From: Bacteroidaceae bacterium
GTDB lineage: Bacteria; Bacteroidota; Bacteroidia; Bacteroidales; Bacteroidaceae
Reading direction: 5' to 3'
Assembly: GCA_024398715.1 (NCBI GenBank)
Contig: JAKSIP010000012.1
Coordinates: 1-64,000, forward strand
DNA length: 64,000 nt
Below the pieces are notes generated by a model that worked only from the letters and a program-made list of their open reading frames with translations, searched no databases and was not told the origin of the DNA. This document shows positions 1-7,714 of the stretch, one piece after another (positions within the stretch are counted from its first letter, which is position 1; each line of letters begins with the position of its first letter). The position numbers were made by a program, and so were the translations under genes.

Positions 1-19
1 TACTTACCGGAAAAAAGCA

Positions 20-51
20 TTTGGTTGTTTAGAACTATCTTACTACTTTTG
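20..51 (+). promoter_or_regulatory. Bacteroidetes-type promoter for the DUF1593 gene
   Basis: A TTTG at 20-23 and a TACTTTTG at 44-51, separated by 20 nt, match the -33 and -7 elements of the Bacteroidetes primary sigma factor. The predicted transcript start lies near 58, giving a 5' leader of about 70 nt before the ATG at 127. No Shine-Dalgarno sequence is visible, as is usual in this phylum. Confidence 0.7.
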
Positions 52-126
52 TAAATAACACATTGACGATAACAATGAAAATGTGCAAAGTCTATTATCA
101 TATACGTAAGTTTAAATGAGCAAGCA

Positions 127-1530
127 ATGACAAAGAAAATGAAGAAAATACTGATTTTTATATGCATTGCCTTAGGGTTTGCATTCAATGCCTATGCTCA
201 GGATAAGCCACGCGTGGTCATCCTGACCGACATAGGACGTCCTGACCTCGAGCCGGACGACACCGAGTCGCTTGTCCATCTGCTGTGCTATGCGGATATG
301 CTGGAAATTGAGGGTATCATCACCTCTACAGGCTGGAATTGCGATCCCTATCCCACTGAGAGTGCTGCCTATCGTGACTCTGTAGTTGAAGCATACGCTA
401 CGGATGTGCATATGCTTATGAAGCGCTCCGGACAACGGGCGTTTGCCTCTCTCAAAAAGGAGAATGGCAAGCAGAAGATTGGCTACTGGCCAAGTGCTGA
501 ATACATACGCAGCCGCTGCAAGATGGGCAGTCAGCGTGCTGGTGTTGGGGTAATTGGAAAAGACAATGATACGGAGGGCAGCGAACTCATCATCCGTCTG
601 GCAGACGAGAAGGACGACCGCCCTATCTGGGTGTGTGCTTGGGGTGGAGCCAACACATTGGCACAAGCCATCTGGAAAGTACAGCAGACACGCACTCCGG
701 AACAGCTGAAGGCTTTCCTGCACAAACTGCGCCTGTTCACCATCACCGATCAGGATATGGTTTGGGCAATGCGTGAGAATCTTGCATACAGTTCACATCA
801 ATGGATGCGACGTGAGTTTGCCGATGACCTGAAGTTCGTGTGGGACGAAGGTGCATGGCAGTTGCAATGCGAGCTTGGAAAGCAGCATTGGCAGAAGATA
901 CAGCAACACATTCAGGGACATGCCACTATGGGTAAACAATACCCTGATTATATATATGGTGTGGAGGGCGATACGCCATCGTTCCTCAATGCCATACCAA
1001 ACGGTCTCCACAATCCCGAAGAACCGCTGCAAGCGGGCTGGAGCGGCTATCACACGTGGGCTTTGACCAAAGACTCCACAACATACGCCTGGACAAGCGT
1101 GCAGGAGCCTGTGATGAATCTTTCGGAATGGTATTACAATCACTTCTATCTGGACAATCTCAACGACTTCATTGCCCGCATCGAATGGGCAGAGACAGGT
1201 CAGGGCAACCACAATCCTGTGGCAATCGTCAACGGGAAGAAAGGAACTGATGCCATAGTCATCGAGGCAGAAGCAGGACAGACAGTCAAGCTCGATGCTT
1301 CCAAGTCGTTTGATCCGGATCGCGACAAACTGAGTTTCTTCTGGATGCAGCAGAAAGGGATTGGAAAGACAGAAGTCGGGATTCCTGAGTCTGACAACGA
1401 CTTACCGACGGTAAATGTTCACATTCCAGACACCTTCCATAATGACGAGATTCATATCATTTGTGAAGTGCACGACAACAGCAGACACACCTTGCCCGCC
1501 TATCGAAGAATTATCATCAGGACGAAATGA
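127..1530 (+). CDS. Secreted nucleoside-hydrolase-like protein (DUF1593 / Sde182 family)
   Basis: The 467-residue protein starts with a Sec signal peptide ending near residue 25 (YAQ). The first half has the nucleoside-hydrolase-like fold: an acidic TDIGRPDLEPDD motif around residues 34-45 recalls the calcium-binding DxDxxxDD of inosine/uridine hydrolases, and the later WVCAWGG stretch is also typical. The last 100 residues form an Ig/PKD-like beta domain rich in DASKSFDPD-type motifs, as in the C-terminal domain of the Sde182 cellulose-binding family. Members are exported by polysaccharide-degrading bacteria; a role in binding or hydrolysing plant-derived glycosides is family inference and no substrate can be read from the sequence. 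The gene is monocistronic behind its own promoter. An in-frame ATG at 139 is an alternative start that would keep the signal peptide. Confidence 0.82.
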   Translation: MTKKMKKILIFICIALGFAFNAYAQDKPRVVILTDIGRPDLEPDDTESLVHLLCYADMLEIEGIITSTGWNCDPYPTESAAYRDSVVEAYATDVHMLMKRSGQRAFASLKKENGKQKIGYWPSAEYIRSRCKMGSQRAGVGVIGKDNDTEGSELIIRLADEKDDRPIWVCAWGGANTLAQAIWKVQQTRTPEQLKAFLHKLRLFTITDQDMVWAMRENLAYSSHQWMRREFADDLKFVWDEGAWQLQCELGKQHWQKIQQHIQGHATMGKQYPDYIYGVEGDTPSFLNAIPNGLHNPEEPLQAGWSGYHTWALTKDSTTYAWTSVQEPVMNLSEWYYNHFYLDNLNDFIARIEWAETGQGNHNPVAIVNGKKGTDAIVIEAEAGQTVKLDASKSFDPDRDKLSFFWMQQKGIGKTEVGIPESDNDLPTVNVHIPDTFHNDEIHIICEVHDNSRHTLPAYRRIIIRTK

Positions 1531-1704
1531 AGTATCAAGCACATCGGTGACACAACGCCTTATTTTGCAAAAGACAGACTTGATGGATGCCTTATTCTGC
1601 ATCTGATTGCCGATTTTTGTATGATGTGATTTTTCCGAAATCTGCGGAGACAAAATTACCGCTTACAACATTGTGGGTGTTTTTCAAAATTTTCAGCGCT
1701 TAAC

Positions 1705-1758
1705 ATATCAATATTGAGTTATATTTTATATCCTTGCGCCGTAAAATATCAATATCGA
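1705..1758 (+). promoter_or_regulatory. Candidate autoregulatory operator (paired direct repeat) before the HipB-like gene
   Basis: The 13-mer ATATCAATAT(T/C)GA occurs at 1705-1717 and again at 1746-1758, 41 nt apart (about four helical turns). The copies flank a -7-like TATCCTTG at 1729-1736. HipB-family repressors bind repeated operators around their own promoter, so this arrangement fits autoregulation. No convincing -33 element was found, so the promoter is tentative. Confidence 0.45.
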
Positions 1759-1763
1759 CATAT

Positions 1764-2090
1764 ATGGAGAATATCTATATGCTATCTGATGCAGAAATAA
1801 CCAACAGAATTTCTGTAAAGATAAAGGAACTTCGACTGAAGCAAAACATCTCTCGTCAGGACATGGCCACCACATCAGGCGTGTCAGTATCTTCCATTGC
1901 ACGCATGGAGGATGGTGAGATAAAGTCGTTTGAGTCCTTCTTGCGCATCATCAGATCATTGGGCAAGATGGAGCTGTTCATGCCTCTGTTGCAAGAGGAA
2001 GAAATAAGTCCTAATGAATACTACAAGATGGTGCAGTCGGCTAAGACGAAACAACGCAAGCGTGCATCAAGAAGCAACAACAATCAATAA
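1764..2090 (+). CDS. HipB-like XRE repressor / orphan antitoxin
   Basis: This 108-residue protein carries a helix-turn-helix at about residues 15-70 with the XRE pattern (RQDMATTSGVSVSSIARME). The tail, with its LSPxEYY-like segment and Lys/Arg-rich end, is the form typical of Bacteroidales antitoxins that precede HipA kinases. I start it at the ATG at 1764 because the candidate promoter lies at 1729-1736; an upstream TTG at 1734 would overlap that promoter, and ATG 1779 is also possible. In intact loci HipB represses the operon and neutralises HipA. Here no HipA follows, only a short remnant in another frame, so the protein is probably an orphan repressor. Its last residues may be altered by the deletion that removed hipA. 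Confidence 0.72.
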   Translation: MENIYMLSDAEITNRISVKIKELRLKQNISRQDMATTSGVSVSSIARMEDGEIKSFESFLRIIRSLGKMELFMPLLQEEEISPNEYYKMVQSAKTKQRKRASRSNNNQ

Positions 2091-2154
2091 GGAGACCGGA
2101 GAAGTTCGTTCTGGGCAGGTTGAAGCACCTGAAGGTTTCGACTATTACCTGATT
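2083..2154 (+). pseudogene. HipA kinase remnant (24 codons)
   Basis: In the frame one base off from the repressor gene, codons 2083-2154 read INKETG followed by EVRSGQVEAPEGFDYYLI. This resembles, from memory of the family, the segment near the start of the HipA kinase core (GEVRSGQ..APEGF..WLIKFDG). Similarity stops after YLI, where the expected KFDG is replaced by unrelated sequence, and there is no upstream part. The simplest reading is a deletion that fused the 3' end of hipB to the middle of hipA. A homology search is needed to confirm it. Confidence 0.5.
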
Positions 2155-2201
2155 AATATGAAACGACACATTTTTAGATTTTTACTATCCGCAGCGCTGA
2201 A

Positions 2202-3587
2202 TCAGTATTTGAATTGCCACCAGTCGAAATCAAAGTAATCACCCTCGCCACCGGTAAATCTGATGTAAACATCGTGCACACCGGTCAGTTTTGTTCTGAC
2301 ACGGGCTTTCTGTACGGAACCTTTTCCTGTGACATCTATTGTGCATATAGGTGCGCCATCCATATTGTCGGCATAGAACTCTATTGAAGCCCTGTTACGG
2401 AATGCTTCAATGGCAACAGTAGCATGCGTGGGCGCTTTTTTTCCGAAATCCACTTCTCTGATTTTCAGCCAGTCTCCATTGTTTATGGATGTAACATAAT
2501 GATCCACACCGTCACGGCTGTCGTTCTTGAGACCGGAAGCATCGGCCATTGTCTCAGCCTCAACCCGGACGTACGGATTGACAGTGCCTAATGGTGCAAC
2601 ACCCTCTTTGGTGAACGGAATGAAAGGAATGCTGCCATCAGCATTATACTTGAATTCCTCCACGCAGGTTGAACGGCGGAAACCGCCTCCGTCTGGAAGA
2701 GCTCCATTGTGATAGAACATATAATTGTGTCCTTTGAACGTCACTTCACCGCCGTGAATTGTAAAACTGTTTTCGGCCTGGTCCATAATACGCCCGCGAT
2801 AGGTCCAGGGACCATCAATTGTGGGAGCTGTAGAATAAGCCATATGTTCAGGTACTCCCCCGGCAGGATATGTCATAAAATATGTATTGCCTTTCCTGGT
2901 AACCCAAGGACCTTCCTCATAACCTACCATCATCTCTTTCTTACCACCCTTGGCCCAGTTCTCCTTCAGGGATTCCGGTCCAAAGCACTCAGGGTCGTGG
3001 AATCCCGGGACCTCTCTGTAACCGTTCTTGAACGATACCATATCGTCATTGAGTTCGCCGTACCAGCAGCCCTTGTTGCCCCAGAACAGGTAAGCTTTGC
3101 CGTTGTCATCCACAAACACTGTAGGATCAATGAAACCGAATCCCTCGGCCAGCGGTGCACCTATGGCATCGGTCCAAGGGCCTTGCGGGCTGTCGGCAAC
3201 TGCCACAGCAAGCGCATCGCCACCACGCGCCGTATTACAGCACATATACCAGTACCATCTGCCATTACGTTCTACTGCCTGCGATGCCCAGGCACGGTCT
3301 CCTTGTCTAGCCCATTTGAACGTAGCCGTAGATACCTGTGTACCCAGATATGTCCAGTTCACCATATCGGTAGTACAATACAGCAGCCAGTCTTTCATCT
3401 TGAAATATTGGGCATCGTCCTCATCGTGGTCAACGAACAGGTAGAGGGTATCACCATGGGCATATGGCGCCGGATCCGGAGTGTACATTGTGTGAATTAC
3501 AGGATTCTGTGCGCTCAAACTCATTGTCATGCCTAATGCCGACAGAGTCAGCATTGATATCAGGCCGAAATTCTTTCTCATATTCAA
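2202..3587 (-). CDS. Secreted GH43 glycosidase with C-terminal CBM6
   Basis: A 461-residue exported enzyme with signal peptide cleaved after about residue 26. Residues 30-330 form a GH43 five-bladed propeller: the candidate general base is Asp38 in TPDPAP, the pKa-tuning Asp is Asp154 in FIDPTVF, and the acid is Glu225 in EEGPW. Residues 338-461 are a CBM6 beta-sandwich (VRVEAETM start, DWWQF end). GH43/CBM6 enzymes usually act on arabinoxylan or xylo-oligosaccharides as arabinofuranosidases or xylosidases; the exact linkage cannot be told. It sits only 8 bases after the capsule phosphatase gene and so may be read through from the capsule operon. ATG at 3581 is an alternative start. Confidence 0.85.
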   Translation of the reverse strand: MNMRKNFGLISMLTLSALGMTMSLSAQNPVIHTMYTPDPAPYAHGDTLYLFVDHDEDDAQYFKMKDWLLYCTTDMVNWTYLGTQVSTATFKWARQGDRAWASQAVERNGRWYWYMCCNTARGGDALAVAVADSPQGPWTDAIGAPLAEGFGFIDPTVFVDDNGKAYLFWGNKGCWYGELNDDMVSFKNGYREVPGFHDPECFGPESLKENWAKGGKKEMMVGYEEGPWVTRKGNTYFMTYPAGGVPEHMAYSTAPTIDGPWTYRGRIMDQAENSFTIHGGEVTFKGHNYMFYHNGALPDGGGFRRSTCVEEFKYNADGSIPFIPFTKEGVAPLGTVNPYVRVEAETMADASGLKNDSRDGVDHYVTSINNGDWLKIREVDFGKKAPTHATVAIEAFRNRASIEFYADNMDGAPICTIDVTGKGSVQKARVRTKLTGVHDVYIRFTGGEGDYFDFDWWQFKY

Positions 3588-3595
3588 TATCTGTT

Positions 3596-4318
3596 TTAAA
3601 AATTAAGTAATTTCCGATGTTTGCCAGAGATGCATTTACGTGCAATGGCATGATTGAAAGAGCCAAGCCGATGGATATCTGTTCCCAAAACCTTAATCCA
3701 TCCATTGGCAAGAAAAGTCAAGAACTTTTGGCAAGCATCATTTCCATAGACTCCTGTTAGAGAAGTGATATTGCACTGAAACTGAACGCCCATAGACAAC
3801 AGCCGTTCATAATCGCTGTTGTCCATATACAAATACCGTTCCGGATGCGCCAACAGAGGTTGATATCCGTTCTCTCGAATACGTTCAACAATACCATATA
3901 AATCCATCGGTGGACTGAAATAGGACGTTTCCACAAGCAACATCCTACTGTCAGGTGGCCCTATGCAAAGCAGGTCATCGTTGCTTAGTCTTTCTTTAAA
4001 GCCGTTGTCAAGCATATACTCCGCAGCAAGGTTCAACTTCAAAGGGCCTGCGTATGTGGATGACAGTTCATCGAACCGTTGCTGAAGCTCAATTGTCGCA
4101 TTGGGAATATCTTCCATAACGTGAGGCGTAAGCCATACCGCACGTACACCCAGCTGTTCATAACGTTCCAATACCCCAAGTGCACTTTCCATATCTGGAA
4201 TGCCGTCGTCAACACCAGGAAGTATATGACTGTGCCAGTCGGTAAAACCTTTAAAAAGGTCTATATCTTCAAGTGCCGTTTTGCTGCGAAATAACCACAT
4301 ATCAACAAGTTTTATCAT
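3596..4318 (-). CDS. CpsB/YwqE-type protein-tyrosine phosphatase (PHP family)
   Basis: This 240-residue PHP-domain metallophosphatase would remove phosphate from the tyrosine cluster of the Wzc kinase encoded just upstream, so the pair cycles during capsule assembly. Metal-binding motifs are clear: TDWHSHILPGVDDG near the N-terminus, LTPH, the HPERY motif and GTDIHR near the end. I chose the ATG at 4318, which overlaps the wzc 3' end by 17 bases; a longer reading frame from 4393 is just the wzc tail in another frame, and ATG 4300 (MWLFRSK) is a good alternative that matches the common start of homologues. It is the last polysaccharide-assembly gene of the operon. Confidence 0.88.
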   Translation of the reverse strand: MIKLVDMWLFRSKTALEDIDLFKGFTDWHSHILPGVDDGIPDMESALGVLERYEQLGVRAVWLTPHVMEDIPNATIELQQRFDELSSTYAGPLKLNLAAEYMLDNGFKERLSNDDLLCIGPPDSRMLLVETSYFSPPMDLYGIVERIRENGYQPLLAHPERYLYMDNSDYERLLSMGVQFQCNITSLTGVYGNDACQKFLTFLANGWIKVLGTDIHRLGSFNHAIARKCISGKHRKLLNF

Positions 4319-6668
4319 CGTGATAATAATCGCCGTAGTGGTGATAATATCCGTAATGATACCCGTAATGGCCGTTGGACTTCTCCGTGCCATTCAGCAG
4401 GACAGCCATATTCGGTAGTTTATGCTCATTATAATACTGGTCTATTACAGGAAGCATTTCACGTTCCAGCAATCCTGAGCGTACCACAAAGAGTGTCTTG
4501 TCTGCATACTTGGCCGTAATGGAGGCATCGGCAAGCATCTCTACCGGAGGACAATCCAAAAAGACCAGTTCAAAATCCGCCTTCAGCTTTTCAATAAGGA
4601 CCGATAATCTGTCGCTATAGAGAAGTTCTGTCGGATTCGGCGGAATGGTTCCTGACGGAATAATGCTCAGGTTTTTCTGCTCCGGATGTTCCAGAATAGG
4701 GCAACTGTCAATAGCACCCGCCAGATAGTTACTCAGCCCCTGTTTAGGCCTGTCCACATAAGCGCTGAGAGAAGCGTGACGCATGTCAAAGTCAATCACC
4801 ACGACTTTTTTCCCTTTGACGGCCAGACTGGCAGCCAGATTCGCCGTAATGAAAGTCTTGCCGGAACCGGGGGTGAAAGATGTGACCATAATCACTTTCC
4901 TCTGCCCATTGTCAAGCATGAATTCCAAGTTGGAACGCACCACGCGGAATGCCTCATTGATGATGCTCCTGCTGTTTGCTTTAACCACAAGTTCAGTCTT
5001 TTCATTTTTTGATGTCCGTTTGGAACCATACTGGGGTATTTCTCCCACAAACGGTGTTGCAAGTCCTTCCATATCCTTACGTCCACGGACTACAGTATTG
5101 AGTACCATTCTCAAATAAATGACATTCAATGGTAGGAAAAGCCCAAACAGAAGTGCAAGCATCATTATTCTGCTCTTTTGTGGAGAGACAGGGGCCAGTT
5201 CTCCGTATGGTTTGGCTACGATACGGGTGTTGTATGCGGTAAAAGCCTGAGTGAGTTCATTCTCCTCACGTTTCTGGAGCAGATACAGATACAACTGTTC
5301 CTTAACTTCCTGCTGTCGCTCAATTGAGCGCAGGTCACGTTCCAGTTTCGGAGTGTTGGATATACGTCCTTCATACTTGTTCTGATTGTTCTGTTCGGCC
5401 TGTATGAGCTGTTCCAGACGCTCCTTTTCATTGTCAAGTCCACTCAGTACTGCCGCATACATGGCAGAGAGTCTGTTGTTTATCTCCACCACAAGCGGAT
5501 TATTTTCAGAACTGTAACGCAATATATTGTCACGTTTCAAAACCTGTGTATTGTATTCCTCAATCTGGCTGTTCAGAGAATTGTTGGTCAGTCCCAACCC
5601 GGTAGGCAGGAGTTTGACGTCATCCTGAATCATATAATTACGTATATACCGTACCATATATAATTCAGTGACATATTGCCTGATGGAATTTTCAGAATTG
5701 ATGGTCTGTTCTATATTCTGAGCGGAAACGACACTTACATCAACTATATTGTTTTCACTCTTGAATGAGGAGATTCCCTTGTCAACCGAACCCAACTCAT
5801 CCTCAATCACACGGATACGCTCACTGATGAAGTCTGATGTGGAAACGGCAAGCAGGTTCTTGTCCTTCACCCAACTTTCATTATATACCGTCACTATGGT
5901 ATTGAGGATATCTTCCGTCCTGGCCGGCACAAAATCTCTGCATGTCATGTTTATTATTGCAGACTGTTTGTTGGCTAGTGAGAATGACAGTTTTGTCTGC
6001 AACTGCCTTACTAAACTATGATAGCCATGACGGGTAATGTAGATTGTCCGGTCAGTCAAATCAGCCTGTTTCAGATGAATACGAACTGATCCGACAGCAG
6101 TATGGACCAGCGAATCAGGCACACATGAATAACTCTCCGCATCACAAATATCCTCACCGTCTATTCTGGTTTTCAGATCAGTAATGTACAATTCCCCATT
6201 TTTGATATCAAGCCGCAAAGTCAGTCCCTGCTCCGGTCGGATATCTTCAACCACAACCTCTACAGGCAGATTGTCTCCATAGAGAATGCCCTTGTCTGTC
6301 AGATATTTCTTTGAAGAATAAGTGTAGTCAAGATGCATACGCCTGACCGTTTCCAACATGATATCCGTTGACTGTATGCATATAATCTCGTTATGCACAT
6401 CGCTCACCGTACCGAACAGGTTCATATCACCCATATTCTGCAACTGGCTGGTGAACGAACCGGAATTGCGGTTATTCTCCGGCTTGATCATGATGGTGGC
6501 ACTGCGGTTATACTCTTTCGGAGTTACCAATAAATACGCGCAGGCCACTACCAGACAAACTCCTACGGAAAGGACAAACCATTTCCAACTGTTCAGGCAC
6601 TGGAACCACAGTTCCTTAAGCGTAACAACATTATTCGCTTGTGCCTTTGTATTGCTTCTCTTTTCCAT
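4302..6668 (-). CDS. wzc: Wzc-type polysaccharide co-polymerase and tyrosine autokinase
   Basis: The 788-residue inner-membrane protein sets chain length and drives export of the capsule. Order of parts: transmembrane helix about residues 30-49, Wzz/GNVR periplasmic region with long coiled-coil helices to about residue 490, second helix about 501-523, then the BY-kinase domain. Walker A is GSGKT at 601-605, Walker A' is VVVIDFDMR at 622-630 and Walker B is LVFLDCPP at 701-708. The C-terminal tail holds eight tyrosines between residues 768 and 782, mixed with His and Gly, the expected autophosphorylation cluster. It lies 8 bases after wza and overlaps the cognate phosphatase gene. Confidence 0.95.
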   Translation of the reverse strand: MEKRSNTKAQANNVVTLKELWFQCLNSWKWFVLSVGVCLVVACAYLLVTPKEYNRSATIMIKPENNRNSGSFTSQLQNMGDMNLFGTVSDVHNEIICIQSTDIMLETVRRMHLDYTYSSKKYLTDKGILYGDNLPVEVVVEDIRPEQGLTLRLDIKNGELYITDLKTRIDGEDICDAESYSCVPDSLVHTAVGSVRIHLKQADLTDRTIYITRHGYHSLVRQLQTKLSFSLANKQSAIINMTCRDFVPARTEDILNTIVTVYNESWVKDKNLLAVSTSDFISERIRVIEDELGSVDKGISSFKSENNIVDVSVVSAQNIEQTINSENSIRQYVTELYMVRYIRNYMIQDDVKLLPTGLGLTNNSLNSQIEEYNTQVLKRDNILRYSSENNPLVVEINNRLSAMYAAVLSGLDNEKERLEQLIQAEQNNQNKYEGRISNTPKLERDLRSIERQQEVKEQLYLYLLQKREENELTQAFTAYNTRIVAKPYGELAPVSPQKSRIMMLALLFGLFLPLNVIYLRMVLNTVVRGRKDMEGLATPFVGEIPQYGSKRTSKNEKTELVVKANSRSIINEAFRVVRSNLEFMLDNGQRKVIMVTSFTPGSGKTFITANLAASLAVKGKKVVVIDFDMRHASLSAYVDRPKQGLSNYLAGAIDSCPILEHPEQKNLSIIPSGTIPPNPTELLYSDRLSVLIEKLKADFELVFLDCPPVEMLADASITAKYADKTLFVVRSGLLEREMLPVIDQYYNEHKLPNMAVLLNGTEKSNGHYGYHYGYYHHYGDYYHDDKTC

Positions 6669-6676
6669 AACAGTGC

Positions 6677-7489
6677 TTATTTGGACACAACTGAGATTGT
6701 TGAAATTATTGATGCGGCAAGCGATGCCACCGAAATCCAGAAACTCGTATTGAGCAGATTGTTTCCACTGACAGTAGTCTGACGTTTGCGGACCTTATTT
6801 GGCTCTACATAGACCAAATCCCCCTGCTGCATCATATACACAGGAGAAGACAGCAACTTTTGCATATTGGTCAGATCTACCTTATAGATTTGTGTTCCGT
6901 CCTCTGTTTTGCGGCTCACCATCACATTCTGGCGCAGTCCCAGCACGTTCAAATCCGATGCCTGGCTGAGTATGTCCAAAATGGAGACATTGTCCTGAGT
7001 CAGCTCGTAACGCCCCGGACGGTTGACTTCTCCCATCACGTTCACGTATGCATTGGACAGTTCCACATTCACTATTGCGTCCGTACAGTGATTCTCGCTG
7101 ACGAGGCGATGCTTTATATGCTCCGCCACCTCATTGCGCGTCATCCCCTCAACCTTGATTATTCCAAGGACAGGGAAGTCAATCATCCCTTCAGGCGACA
7201 CGGTATAACTCATTGTGGCGTATGTGGAATTGTAGCTCTGATTGGTGTTGGCGGTTCCCAACCGGTAACCTACAACCGGTAAGTTGAATGTTGCCGCCAG
7301 CTCAGGCACAGAACTGTGCACGACAATCATCAGTTTCTCTCCAGGCTGAACCTTGAGTGGCTGGTTGCTGACATTAGTAATCAGGGTTTCCATTCCGGAA
7401 ACATCCTGAAAATACGCCACCTGCTTAGGTGCCGAACAGGATGCCAGCAGCATTGCAATTGAGGTGACAATAAAGAATAACTTTCTCAT
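6677..7489 (-). CDS. wza: Wza-type outer-membrane polysaccharide export lipoprotein
   Basis: A 270-residue lipoprotein with a type II signal sequence (lipobox LASC, Cys18), a Poly_export domain beginning near residue 45, an SLBB-like domain around residues 145-215 (VNVMGEVNRPGRY) and a C-terminal hydrophobic helix near residues 245-265. It is shorter than E. coli Wza, as is usual for Bacteroidetes homologues. It would form the outer-membrane channel working with Wzc, encoded 8 bases downstream. Upstream lies a gap of about 40 bases and then the end of a broken glycosyltransferase gene. Confidence 0.93.
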   Translation of the reverse strand: MRKLFFIVTSIAMLLASCSAPKQVAYFQDVSGMETLITNVSNQPLKVQPGEKLMIVVHSSVPELAATFNLPVVGYRLGTANTNQSYNSTYATMSYTVSPEGMIDFPVLGIIKVEGMTRNEVAEHIKHRLVSENHCTDAIVNVELSNAYVNVMGEVNRPGRYELTQDNVSILDILSQASDLNVLGLRQNVMVSRKTEDGTQIYKVDLTNMQKLLSSPVYMMQQGDLVYVEPNKVRKRQTTVSGNNLLNTSFWISVASLAASIISTISVVSK

Positions 7490-7531
7490 TGTTTTAATAT
7501 TTTATTTATAATTTCAATTTCATCGTAATCT

Positions 7532-7714
7532 CTATAATAATACGGACTTGAATTGTTTGAATATATTATCCCAATCAAACTGCTTTTTTCCGGATTCAAA
7601 GCGCTCCAGATTATGCCGATACTTCTGTAAGATTTCAGGAGCAGACAATATCTCTGTGAGTTTTGACTTCAACACCAGTTCATCACCTTTATTTTCATCG
7701 AAGCAAAACTTTAT
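7532..7714 (-). pseudogene. C-terminal remnant of a glycosyltransferase gene
   Basis: Between wzy and wza an open stretch of 60 codons ends at a TAG (7532-7534) and has no start codon. It encodes residues such as EILSAPEILQKYRHNLERF and, further on, KQFDWDNIFKQF, typical of the last helices of GT4-family glycosyltransferases. It begins within a few bases of the wzy stop codon in another frame, so the 5' part of the gene was lost, probably by a deletion or recombination that joined it to wzy. It is too short to be active. Confidence 0.6.

Noticed and set aside
2709-3536. A 275-codon plus-strand frame inside the GH43 gene
   Set aside because: The minus-strand GH43 has all three catalytic acidic motifs; the plus frame shows only shadow-like sequence.
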